DNA of 64,000 bases, taken from Vesta saturnalis. Lineage: Eukaryota; Arthropoda; Insecta; Coleoptera; Lampyridae. Each line of letters starts with the position of its first letter. Within the stretch, counting starts at the first letter, position 1. The DNA lies in the NCBI GenBank assembly GCA_036346205.1, contig JARFJB010002033.1, forward strand, positions 684,501 through 748,500. Direction: 5' to 3'. The notes beneath the pieces were generated by a model, which was given only the letters and a program-made list of their open reading frames with translations, was not told where the DNA came from and did no database searches. The position numbers and the translations under genes are program-made. Of the stretch, positions 1-9,429 are shown piece by piece.

Positions 1-35
1 GCCCTGAAAAGGACTGATTTAAAGAAGGAAGGTTT

Positions 36-1158
36 TTAATGCGCCCGTAAATGCTCGAAATGCTGACCATCACGCTCCATGCATTGCTGAAGCCTCTCAT
101 GACTAGACCAAACCTCAGCTTCAATTTCGGCCCTCGGTATGTTACGTATTGCATTACGAATCCGGTTTTTCATATCTTCGCTAGTAGTAGGTTGAGTCCG
201 AAACACAATGTCCTTTAAGCGCAACCATTAATAAAAATCGAGGCAAGTTAAGTCTGGCGATCGCGGAGGCCATGGAAACAGACTTCCTCTTCCAATCCGC
301 CGCTGTTGAAATACTGCATTAATATGCTCTCGCACATTAATAGCAAAATGTGCTGGGCAACCATCCAACTACAAAAACAATTTTTGCCTTGTTTCCAGAG
401 GCACATATTCCAACAACAACGGTAATTGGTTGGCCAAAAAGTCAAGAAATACATTGCCATTTAGGGGTTGCTCGAAAAAATATGGTCCAATAATTCTGCC
501 TCCCAGTATGACACACCATACATTTAAACTCCAACGTCCTTGGCGCTGAACGTCACGCAACCAATGGGGATTTTCTGCAGATCAATAATGCATATTGTGC
601 AGATTGACTCTCCTGTCACTACTGAAGGTGGCTTCATCGGTCCAAAGAATTTCAAATAAAAATTCTCTATTTTCGCGTATCATGCCTAACATCCAATGGC
701 AATAGTCTAACCTTCGATCAAAATCTTCCTCTTTCAAGGCCTGATGCTAAACGACATGATATGGGTGCATTCTTACAGTAATTAAAAAAAGTTTAAACGA
801 ATACCTATATATTTTGATGGCCATTAAAACTTACCTATAGTCCTTCAAAATATTTTGAACCGTTGTCCGTGATATGCCCCACTCAGTGGATAATTCACTT
901 GTGCTAACATGAGGATTTCCTTCAATATAGCCCAGTACACGGTTAATATTTTCTTGTGTTCTTCCAATTCTTTGCCGTTGAAACGTAGGCCGAAAAATAC
1001 CATTGACTTGTAAGCTCGCCACTAATCGGGGAAAAACTCTTACATCGCAAGGACGTCGATTTGGATATCGCGTAAACTCTTTTAACTACTGCGGCATTCT
1101 GAAGACATTCAAAATAAACCGCAAGATTATCAACAGCTTCATTATTCGTAAAACGCAT
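36..1158 (-). pseudogene. Mariner-like (IS630/Tc1/mariner) transposase, decayed
   Basis: This is a cut-and-paste transposase remnant. Read on minus from an ATG at 1158, the N-terminal part (about 1158-840) holds a helix-turn-helix DNA-binding region including STSELSTEWGISRTTVQNIL. The catalytic part follows in several frames: WTDEATFS carries the first aspartate, LDGCPAHF the second, and PPRSPDLTCLDF marks the third acidic region. At least three frameshifts or stops separate the pieces: near 1050, in the 560-830 stretch, and near 225-370. No single product can be made. The same superfamily recurs at 56729-57797, but that copy is clearly a different family member. I did not resolve terminal repeats; the element may run off the left edge of the window. 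Family assignment rests on recalled motif patterns and is fairly secure; the exact clade is not. Confidence 0.8.
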
Positions 1159-1239
1159 TTTGAAAGCACAAAAATTGCTCAAAGTAACGCGAAAGTGTTG
1201 ACAACTCTTGTCGTAGCCCTTTGGCTGGAAATTTTTGAA

Positions 1240-1485
1240 TTTGTGGCGCCATCTAGTGGTGCATTGACTAATGAATATTTTCTGTAATAAAGGTAGCGCA
1301 ACCTAGCGGTATATTTGTAAGGACTGATTAGGGTTTTGTTTGCGGCTCCATCTAGTGGTGTATGGACTAATGAATATTTTCTGCAATCTCAGTGTATCTT
1401 CCACTATAGTGGTGCATTTCAAGGTTAATGCGGTTAGTTTGTGATGCCAGCTGGTAGTGTATGGACTCATAAATGTTTTCTGAAA
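1240..1485. repeat. Short degenerate tandem repeat, about 100 bp period
   Basis: The phrase ccatctagtggtg followed by an atggactaatgaatattttctg-like run recurs near 1249, 1348 and 1447, with a weaker related copy near 1400. The spacing is about 99 bp. The units are diverged and carry no open frame. The array directly follows the mariner-like remnant, so it may be that element's terminal region or an independent minisatellite. Confidence 0.55.
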
Positions 1486-1503
1486 TAGAAGTTGATCATG
1501 CAC

Positions 1504-2030
1504 GCCTCTCTCTTGTTACGGAACTCTTAATTAAAACAACTAAACTACTAAAAATGCTTTTATTTATCAGAGTAGAATGGTTGAAAAACAAGCATTATAC
1601 AGTAATTTGATTAGCTCATCATTTATAACTAAACATGTAGTGAAACACTTATTTACAAAATCAAGCATTGGTAAATTATTTATTCTGAAATACAAAAACG
1701 TTATCGTGTAAAGCCCACACACGTACGAATGGTAGTCCTGCAGCGTGGTTTTGTTGTAGCGGACCATCTAATCAAAATATTCCCCGTTACCATTCTCGTC
1801 AATGTAGATAGCAATTTTCAAGGACAAAGGCGATGTTCAAGCAATTCTAGTCAGGTCAGACTCATAATTCATAGAAATCACCTGCACGGGGTATTAAAAT
1901 AGGCTTTTCAAGGTGCGGGAGATTCTACTTTTCAGGGTTAGGTCACCAAACTGGTTGAGACGTATGTCGGGAAGTCAGATTTAGAAGCATTTCTAATCAA
2001 TGACGTCACGTGGCTTTCAAGCAAGCAATT
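1504..2030. other. No recognisable gene
   Basis: AT-rich sequence between the short tandem repeat and the left inverted-repeat arm. Only short open frames are present, without family motifs. I see no RNA gene or clear repeat here. Confidence 0.5.
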
Positions 2031-2040
2031 CTTGACTGAG

Positions 2041-4000
2041 TCAAGGTCATGTCTTAACCTGCAGGTGTATCCCGATCGAAAATTTTATTCTGGCCGAGTC
2101 CGGGCCATAATTCCTAGATATCTAAAAATAGATTGTTATCTAGGTCAACAGCCAAAACGTATTGGTATCAATTTTCGCACATTGCCTACGTATATTCCTC
2201 AAAGCCATACTACAGATTGTGCACGTCCAAGTACATGGTTTTCGAGGTTAAGGTCATTGTACACATTACCTATATCAAAGTATATGGTTTTTCAAGGTCA
2301 TCCCATTGCCTGCGTCCAATTACATGGTTTTCAAGGTACACCGTGTAAGGTATATTCTTCAAAGTCACCAAGCAATTCTTGGTCAAGTCGATGTGCTAAT
2401 TCTTGGAATTCTCATGGTCAGAGGTATTAAACAGACTGCCAAGTTGTAGGTGTGGGGATTCTATTTTCAGGTAGAGGTCATGTGTCGGGAAACGTTCAGG
2501 GTGCAGGGGGCAGCAAAGTCACATGGCTTTCAAGCAGGTTATTCTTAGCTGAGTCGATGTGTTAATTCAGTTATTATAATACTCAAGGTGGTCTGCAGGG
2601 TATTCCTAGAAATCAATTCCTAATCAATAACCAATCAGTGACTTTTGTATAAGTCTTAGAAGTTATTACAATTCCTAGAAATCTATTCTCAAGGCCAAAG
2701 GTGTTATTTCTAGGTACCCCCACCATTTCAAGCTCAACCTGAGAAATCAATTTTCAAGGTCAGGGGGGTATTACAGTTGAGCCATATTGTCGTCAATGCT
2801 AAAAGGTAGATTAAATGGTTCTTGTATTGCCCAAATCGACCTATTCATTCATGTTGTTTATGCTAATAAGCAGGTCAAGGTTAAATGGTTGTGTGGTTGG
2901 AAATTTTCAAGGTCTCCAAGCAATTTGATTGTCAAAACCATGCATGTTAACCTACAGGCTATCCCAATCTTACCCGATTTTATCCGACCTTATCCGATCA
3001 AAATTATTCAAGGTCACCAAACAATTTAGTCGAGTCCAGGTGTTAAATCAGTTATTAAATCAACATGCAGGACCAATTCTAAACGGTTCAAGGAAACAGG
3101 TTGTTGTCGTTGAAGAATGATGTTGTCCATGCTAAAAGGTAGGTTAAGTGGTTCCTATATTGGCTAAATTGTTTATAATAATAAGAGTATGTGGATTCAT
3201 AATACTAGTGTCCTAATCAGGAACTGGTCCGTCTCAGGATGTGGTAGTTTCCCCCAAGAACTGGATCCGTTTCCCAAATACAGATAGACGTTTCCTGACG
3301 TTTTCGGTCTTCTTATTGGACGCTGGATTCTACATGTGGGTGATTAAGTTTAGGATATAGGACCGATCCTGGCCCACAGTATACAAATTGAAGGTTAGTT
3401 AATCCGCCGTGCACGTACGCGCTTCCCTCCTCAAGGTCAAAATTCGTCGATTCTTAGAAGTTATTACAATTATTGGAAATTAAGCTGACCTAAATTGTAA
3501 TAAATTGTAATAAACGGATTATGGTTACGTGGGTTTTCCTAAGAACCGGATCCGGGTCCCAAAGACAGATAGCCGTTTCCCAAAACAGGGGATCTGTTTC
3601 GCAACACAGGTAGCGGTTTCCCCCATTTCAAGGTCACAACTCTGCGAAAAGAACAAAGGTGATTCATTGTTCTGGCCGAGTTAGGGTCATACTTCTCAAA
3701 AAATAGATTGTTATCCAGCTACCTCCACCATTTCAGGCTCAATTCTGAGAAATCAATTTTTAATAACAAAGGCGATCCATTATACAAGCAGACGCTTCAA
3801 GGTCTATGCTTACAATTTTCAAGGTCACACCTCTGAAAAAGAACAAAGGCGATCCATTGTTCTGGCCGAGTCATAATTCCTAAAAATAGATTGTTATCTA
3901 GATCAATTTTCAGCTTCCCCTACCAATTCTGAGAAATCAATTTTCAAGAACAAAGGCGATCCATTGTTCAAGCAATTCAACCGACGCTTCAAGGTCAAGG
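2041..4000 (+). repeat. Left arm of long imperfect inverted repeat with TCAAGGTCA motifs
   Basis: This arm matches the reverse complement of 9430-10765. Clear paired blocks include 3540-3740 with 9700-9940 (a run of ggatccggttcc, cagatagccgtttccc and aacaggggatctgtttcgc), 3730-3990 with 9470-9720, and 2213-2300 with 10680-10760. The arm contains eight exact TCAAGGTCA nonamers, starting at 2041, 2292, 2754, 3008, 3431, 3628, 3819 and 3989, all on plus. No long open frame is convincing. It borders the capsid-gene side of a Polinton fossil, so it could be a rearranged Polinton terminal repeat or a separate inserted repeat; the sequence alone does not decide. Confidence 0.85.
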
Positions 4001-4393
4001 ACATATAAGTCACAGTGTGTCGAGATCAGTCGGTTAGTAAGTTGTTAAACATGGAATTAGCAGGGTTAAACCACCTATTGCAAACTATAAAAATGCATAT
4101 GACCTAGAGATATCGAAAAAAATATAAAGTTATTGTGTTATGTTATGTGACAGTAATTAATACGAAGTATGGTGAAAGTATAGTGTTAGAAACGGAGGAG
4201 TTTTTATTTCAAAGAAGAAGAAAATTGAATTGAGGAATTTAAAACGATGCTAAATACAAAGGATGTATTCATGAGTAGTCTGGGTGCAGTCGGAAAAACA
4301 ACGAACATAACATTTAGTGCCTCCAACCATATGTAAAAATGCTCATTTCGAAAATAGTGTTTAGTCGTAGTGCGGTTGTGGACAAGTAAAATC
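4001..4393. other. Leader region before the first Polinton ORF
   Basis: AT-rich sequence inside the loop of the inverted repeat. Short plus-strand open frames from about 4200 run into the next ORF with intervening stops and may be its decayed 5' part. Nothing else is recognised. Confidence 0.4.
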
Positions 4394-4933
4394 ATGCAAG
4401 CAGCAATAAAATCATTCCTGGAACGATCTGGACGTTCACTGCCAGATACTTCATACCGCTATAGTAACAATATGAATAATAATTTAACATTTTGTTGTTC
4501 ATGCAGTCAAAATAATGATGGTAGTAGTAGTAGTAAAAATAAAGAGAAACAAGATGAAGGTTATTCTGACTGGCCATCATTTCAACATAGGGATGAGGTG
4601 TAGAAACAGGCAGCTAATGAATACTTAATCGATTGTGCTTCCTATAAACTATCGAACGATATGCATATTGAAATTGGATACAGTACACACCTTAAACTTG
4701 CACCAGTAGTGCGTATGGCATGTGGCAACTTCGATAGTGTGGTATTAGACGTGAAGGAATGGAATGAACTTCTAAGATGGTATTCATATGTAGAAATACA
4801 ATTTTTCCGATCCCAAGAAATTGAAAGCCACATTGATTGGTCACATGTAAACGAGAAAGATATAATCCATGAGCAAGATTACGAATCTCTATCTAGCAAT
4901 CTCGGTGTTTATTACAATTGGGAATTTGATTAA
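4394..4933 (+). pseudogene. Polinton accessory ORF, N-terminal part, interrupted
   Basis: One frame runs from the ATG at 4394 to a TAA at 4933, broken by a single TAG at 4601-4603. The upstream part is Ser/Asn-rich with several cysteines (FCCSCSQ). The downstream part (from about 4661) reads as an alpha/beta globular segment with MHIEIGYSTHLKLAPVVRM and VVLDVKEWNELL. It resembles the short uncharacterised proteins that accompany Polinton capsid genes in insects, and its position directly upstream of the phospholipase-like and protease genes supports that. The molecular role is unknown. The adjoining 4934-5273 frame looks like its continuation after a frameshift. The assignment is from context and recalled similarity, not a search. 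Confidence 0.5.
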
Positions 4934-5273
4934 AGGATATGAGAGAATTTTGAAAACTGTTATGATCGAAAACTACTGCTGTTCGTGCACATTCAATGCC
5001 CATAATCTAGAAGAACTATTCAACTTGAAGGATATAATAAGCTATAGATTGGAATTTATTGAATCTTACAATTTGGTGTATTTCTATGAAAAGTTCATAC
5101 GACAAGTGGTTGACTACCGTCGTTTTCGCGAGAAGGAATTCGGTGATGATGACATTTATAAAGACATTCAAGATGCTATAAATGCCAAGTATAATATTAA
5201 TTCACATAACACTGTTTGCTTAATGGAAATATTGCACTATCGCCCTGCTTATCTAATGTATAGCATTTACTAG
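4934..5273 (+). pseudogene. Polinton accessory ORF, C-terminal part (frameshifted)
   Basis: After the TAA at 4933 coding continues in another frame up to a TAG at 5271-5273. It includes the phrases CCSCTFNAHNLEEL, YRLEFIESY and LMEILHYRPAYL. The style (a cysteine pair, then a helical leucine-rich segment ending in HYRP) matches small Polinton-associated proteins of unknown function that I recall from insect genomes. It may be the C-terminal half of the preceding ORF or a separate small gene whose start is lost. No enzymatic motif is visible. A gap of about 65 bp separates it from the intact phospholipase-like ORF. Confidence 0.5.
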
Positions 5274-5337
5274 AAATAAAGTTTTTGTGCTCTCGATTTC
5301 ACGTATAAATACCCTGCCCTATCCCTCAAGGTGAACA

Positions 5338-5700
5338 ATGATAGGTAAGATGCGGAAGAGTACAGGTGGTTTAGTGAATACGCTGATCAATAAACTTCCG
5401 GTGGAATTGCATTTACCCGGTTACCAGTATTGTGGTCCTGGTACAAAATTAGAGAAACGACCCGCACGCGGTGACCCCGGTATCAGTTATAGAGACTACC
5501 GTAGACATAGTAGACATAGAGCAGATAAAATTTTAGAAGAAAAAGCTTGGAAACGCTTTAAATCGGTAGACGCAGCATTAGGTGAACGAGCTGCAGCTTT
5601 AGTAGTCGGTATCGTCATGAAAGCAAAGAGAAAATTTGGAATGGGGTCTAAACGTCGGTCCAAGAAGAAGAAGAATGGCGGAAATTTATTGCATGTATGA
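5338..5700 (+). CDS. Polinton phospholipase A2-like (parvovirus VP1u type) protein, catalytic dyad absent
   Basis: An uninterrupted 120-codon ORF that starts at an ATG. The N-terminal half carries the hallmark of the parvovirus-type PLA2 domain found in Polinton proteins: INKLPVELHLPGYQYCGPGT, with the YCGPGT calcium-binding loop at about residues 34-39. In the family this loop is followed by a helix holding a His-Asp dyad. Here the sequence passes directly from RGDPGIS to YRDYRRHSRHRADKIL, and no HD pair is visible. About 15 residues appear to be missing in frame, so the domain is probably catalytically dead. The C-terminal part is basic (GSKRRSKKKKNGG, residues about 103-115) and could bind nucleic acid. 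In viruses this domain acts on membranes during entry; any role here is doubtful. It is the only intact gene of the capsid block. Confidence 0.75.
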   Translation: MIGKMRKSTGGLVNTLINKLPVELHLPGYQYCGPGTKLEKRPARGDPGISYRDYRRHSRHRADKILEEKAWKRFKSVDAALGERAAALVVGIVMKAKRKFGMGSKRRSKKKKNGGNLLHV

Positions 5701-5750
5701 AAAACAATAACTACAAAAATGAAAGTTAACTGAGATTTTCAGTAAAAAGG

Positions 5751-6043
5751 TTGGGGGGAAAGAAAAACATTAAAGTTCCTAAAGTAATTCTCTTACCTAA
5801 ACAAGGAGGTGTTTTACCATTTCTTATTCCGTTATTTGCAGGATTATCAGCAATCGGTGCTTTAGCTGGCGGCGCATCGGGAATTGCTAAAGCAGTCAAT
5901 GATACAAAAAATGCCAAAAAATTGCAAGAAGAGATATTGCGCCATAATCGCATGATGGAATCGATCGCAGCGGCGCACTTCATCTAAAACCATACAAATC
6001 TGGTGGTAGCGCGCTATACTTAAAACCGTTTCCAAAAAACTAA
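5751..6043 (+). pseudogene. Polinton small pX-like capsid-associated protein, frameshifted
   Basis: A short protein with a glycine/alanine-rich hydrophobic segment (GGVLPFLIPLFAGLSAIGAL) followed by a charged helix (KKLQEEILRHNRMME). The open frame has no ATG at its 5' end: it opens at TTG 5751. It stops at 5987, and coding continues in another frame (residues SGGSALYLKPFPK) to the TAA at 6041. The layout of a hydrophobic membrane-like stretch, then a HNRxME helix, then a GG-YLKP tail is one I associate with a small conserved Polinton protein next to the protease, compared by some to adenovirus pX/pVI. Function is unproven. It overlaps the start of the protease remnant by a few bases. Confidence 0.6.
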
Positions 6044-6390
6044 GTAGATTACCCGAAAGACCGTTAACGGATATTGATTTAAAGAATTATACAAAAAATG
6101 TACCCTACTTTAGGGGTATTTTTATAAGAGATAACCTGCCTAAATTACCATGGAAAAATGAATCTGGAATCATCAACTTAGATAGTCAAAGCGGACCGGG
6201 TACACATTGGGTTTGCTCCAAAAAGCGTGGTAAAAAGGTATGGTATTACGACAGTTTCGGTAATATTCGACCACCAATCGAAGTGATTAACTACTTTCGG
6301 GGATGTAAAATTTATTACAGTTATAATCAAGATCAGGAATTTAATACCATTATTTGCGGGCACCTATGCCTACAATTTGTATATAAATAA
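6040..6390 (+). pseudogene. Polinton adenain-like cysteine protease (PRO), 5'-truncated
   Basis: A 116-codon open frame without an ATG that ends at TAA 6388-6390. It carries all the landmarks of the adenovirus-type maturation protease used by Polintons: GPGTHWVC with the catalytic histidine, YYDSFG with the acidic residue, a glutamine-containing segment (YNQDQEF), and CGHLCLQFV with the nucleophilic cysteine. The family enzyme cleaves capsid precursors in the virion. The length is somewhat short of the usual family size, so a few N-terminal residues are probably lost, and the frame opens just after the stop of the preceding small gene. The catalytic core is uninterrupted. Identification is confident; activity is doubtful because no start codon is in frame. 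Confidence 0.85.
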
Positions 6391-6417
6391 TCGATACAAC
6401 CTTAAATTTTCTCAGTT

Positions 6418-7090
6418 ATGTCAATAACATTCAGTTTAGAAGGTGTTGCTAACATAGTTAGCTACAACTTCTACCCACCGATAGAGCTAGATTTGGAGAA
6501 GAAATACGTTGTTGGATTGGTGGGATTTTACGGCTGCAACAGCATTAGCAACATTTATACTGGCAACGATAAATTTTATTTTAGAACAAATTCATCTCAT
6601 TTGCGATATTCCACACGGTGCCTATGCGTTAGATGAAATTAGTGATTACTTGAAATCAAAGATACCCACAGAAAATGTTTTTATTAAGGCAAACAACAAT
6701 ACATTGAAGTGTGAGATAAACAGTTCATTTGAAATCGGTTTTACTAAAGAGAATAGCATTGGTCGCATGCTCGGTTTTGAGCCTAAAATATTAGAAGCGA
6801 ATATTTTACATACATCCACGTTAGACATTCAAATAATTAAACACACTAATCTACATGTAGAGTGCTACCGAAACGGTAAATCTGCAAAAGTAATATATGA
6901 AATTGACGTTTCCGTCCCCCCGGGTTATCGTTTGAATAAAATTCCAACCCAATATTTAGAAGTAAACACGGACATAATAAGTAATATTACAATCAAATTA
7001 ACAAATCAATAGAAAGAATTATTAGACTTTAGTGAAAGTGAACCATTCACGGTACGCTTAGAACTAAAAGAAAATGGGTCTGCGAATTAA
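6418..7090 (+). pseudogene. Polinton penton-like minor capsid protein, one frameshift and one stop
   Basis: Starts at ATG 6418. The first frame (MSITFSLEGVANIVSYNF...) gives way near 6590-6600 to a second frame containing ICDIPHGAYALDEISDYL, IGRMLGFEP, LHVECY and VPPGYRLN. A TAG at 7010-7012 interrupts before a final stretch ending EPFTVRLELKEN, with TAA at 7088-7090. This pattern matches the single jelly-roll penton-like protein of Polintons, which occupies capsid vertices in the virion model. The gene lies 27 bp after the protease and upstream of the major capsid gene, as expected. The two lesions make it non-functional. The last block is duplicated about 1 kb downstream near 8050. Confidence 0.8.
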
Positions 7091-8270
7091 TCATAGGACA
7101 ATTCAATCCTCGTACAAAAGACTTCGTCCCTTTCAACCCTCATTGCGGTTAACATCTGCAGAGAAATACTTTGTAACATCAATTGGATTAAAAGTTCTCG
7201 GCGAACAAATCATGAAACATGTTTCAAAACGTACATTTTAATGATGCATGAACCTTCCGAAGAGTAAATATGTGGTAAATAGCTAGTTTAAATGAAGAAT
7301 ATTATCTCTAAGAAATGTTAAATAAATTTGTAATATGTGTAAGTAAGAGGCCTTGAAAGTTTATGAATAAAGTTTAATTGTTTAATGTGCATCTCTTTTG
7401 CACAATGATATGTTTCGCTTACACACATCGCGACCTGAAAGATATATAAAACTAAATTATATCGCTTTCTCGGAGTCCTCTGAATGCATCAAAAATACAT
7501 GGATATACCTATAATGCAGAAAAAGTCGGTGTTTTATTGAATAATGGGTTTTCTGTGTTTATTAACAATGTATTCGCATTATTAAAAATTTGTTGGAATG
7601 TAATATTCAAGGTAATGGAGACAACTGATTTTCTTTGTATAAAACACACAATGCATCTGCATTCTTTAAAAATGTAGTAATTATTCTTAACAATTCTAAC
7701 AATTAAGCTTCCCAAAACTACACTGCATAATTAGTAATATAATAATTAATAGACTTTGATGAAAATGTGTTCTTGTAGAAAAAGATTTCGCTATAAATAA
7801 CCATAGGTACAATGAATTTTGCTTTATATAAAACAATAGGTTTGCATTCAAAAGTGTGAATGTAATTTAAAAAATGCAATATTCAATGTAATATGAACAA
7901 GGGATTTTCTTTGTGTAACAATGAAAGTATTTATTGTGATAGATTTGCTTTCTTAACAAATTTGTGTGAATTTAAAAAACTGTAACGCAATATATATGTA
8001 GTAATTAAGCTTTTCAAAGGCATAATTAGTAACAATTAATTTAAAGGGCGAACCATTCACGGCACGCTTAGAACATAGGTTTGAGAAGAAATTCATATAA
8101 AAGACATCTTTATAGTAAATCTTTAATTAGTCATCAACCCTCATCTACAGAGACACAATGACCGAATCATTAAACATCTTTCAAAACGTACATTTTGATT
8201 ATGCTATAATTAAATCAGATATTCACACCTATCTTCCGTATGGCTCTTCTAAGTATGGACCTTCCGAAGA
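7045..8270 (+). repeat. Tandem duplication of about 1 kb within the Polinton capsid block
   Basis: The block gaaccattcacggtacgc at 7041-7060 recurs as gaaccattcacggcacgc near 8049. The block tttcaaaacgtacatttt near 7221 recurs near 8178. The offset is about 960-1010 bp. The first copy therefore runs from the penton C-terminus into a crippled beginning of the major capsid gene, and the second copy leads into the better-preserved capsid gene. The 7260-8040 stretch between them is AT-rich and itself made of imperfect repeats (a gggttttctgtgtt / gggattttctttgtgt pattern and an attaagctt(c/t)ccaaa pattern). Confidence 0.7.
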
Positions 8271-8548
8271 AATACGCATCTTAATTCAAAGTCAGGATCT
8301 AATTACAGCTACTTACGATAGTTTTCTGTACATAGAATTTCCCCAACTTTCTTTTCGAAGAGATTCATTATGAGTTAGGCGGTCAAAGAGTGGACGTTTG
8401 CCGAAATCCAGGCATAACATCTACACTTAAAGGATATATTTCTTATACGACAAGCGAGAGAAAATCATTACGCCATTTTGGGTTGTCACCAAATGAGGAA
8501 CCATTACAAGTAGAATTCGAAGAGCGAAATGGTGAAAAATATTTGTAA
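8158..8548 (+). pseudogene. Polinton major capsid protein, N-terminal part (frameshifted)
   Basis: Starts at ATG 8158 with SLNIFQNVHFDYAIIK followed by HTYLPYGSS and EEIRILIQSQD, typical of the double jelly-roll Polinton major capsid protein N-terminus. A frameshift near 8350 moves coding into the frame with YELGGQRVDVCRNPGITSTL and LKGYISYTT, ending at TAA 8546-8548. Comparison with the usual capsid length (about 600 residues or more) shows that the middle of the protein is absent: the next ORF begins at a position well into the second jelly roll. The protein would build the hexon-like shell of a virus particle. This copy is dead. Confidence 0.8.
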
Positions 8549-8550
8549 TA

Positions 8551-9204
8551 ATGGAGGATTATCGTCAAGTAATCGTAAATATGCGTCAAGAGCTAATTTT
8601 AATTCGATACAAACTGCAACTAACGGAAATAACCCTAAATAAAATTCAATGGAAAGTACCACACTTAACACGTAGTGAAGCTGCGAAACTGGACTTGTTT
8701 GAAAGAATCAATAAGAATTCTATTATTACTGTTCCATTTCGTCAATGGGAGTTATATGAATTACCTGACTTAAAACAAGCAACCTCTGATATATGGCCAA
8801 TAAAAACGTCAACACAACTGGAAAAACCACGTTGGATAATCGTTGCATTCCAACAAGGTAAAAGGTACACAAAGTTTGCAAGAGCCGGAAATTTTGATCA
8901 CATTAACATCAGAAACCTTAAAGTACATCTGAATTCCGAGTATTATCCCTATGAAGCAATGCATTTGAACTTCAGTGCTAACCAATACATACCTGCCTAT
9001 CGCAATTTTTTGAAATTCCGATGTGACTACTATGGTGAAGATGATACAGATGCGTTACTCAACTACACCGAATTCAAATCATGTCCAGTATTTGTAATAG
9101 ACTGCTCTAAACAAAATGAGTCCTTAAAAAACTCCACGAAATATCTTAATATTGGTGTTAACTACACGGATGTGCCTCGCAAATTCCTTTTTCGTTTTCA
9201 ATAA
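8551..9204 (+). pseudogene. Polinton major capsid protein, C-terminal part
   Basis: A continuous 217-codon frame two bases after the N-terminal fragment. It contains the conserved run KIQWKVPHLT, IITVPFRQWELYELP, IKTSTQLEKPRW, NSEYYPYEAM and VFVIDCSKQNESLK, all recognisable features of the C-terminal jelly roll of Polinton major capsid proteins. The ATG at 8551 is probably fortuitous. The fragment is joined to the N-terminal part by an internal deletion of a few hundred codons, so the two pieces together are a deleted capsid gene. The reading frame itself is clean over 650 bp, which suggests the deletion and the frameshifts are the main lesions. It ends at TAA 9202-9204. Confidence 0.85.
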
Positions 9205-9429
9205 AGGAATAACACGCCTTAACTATCTCATTACTACTTGGCATACTGATAGTTACTTTCAATAATATAAAGCACACACGTAATAATGAACTCTTAACAA
9301 ATATCTAATTGCTCTTCACAACACTTTAGGTTTACAATAAAACTTCTAGTCACGATTGTAATGTAAAAAATATGACGTACACACTGGTGATTATGTAATA
9401 ATACTTGCTCTTCACAACACTTTAGGTAA

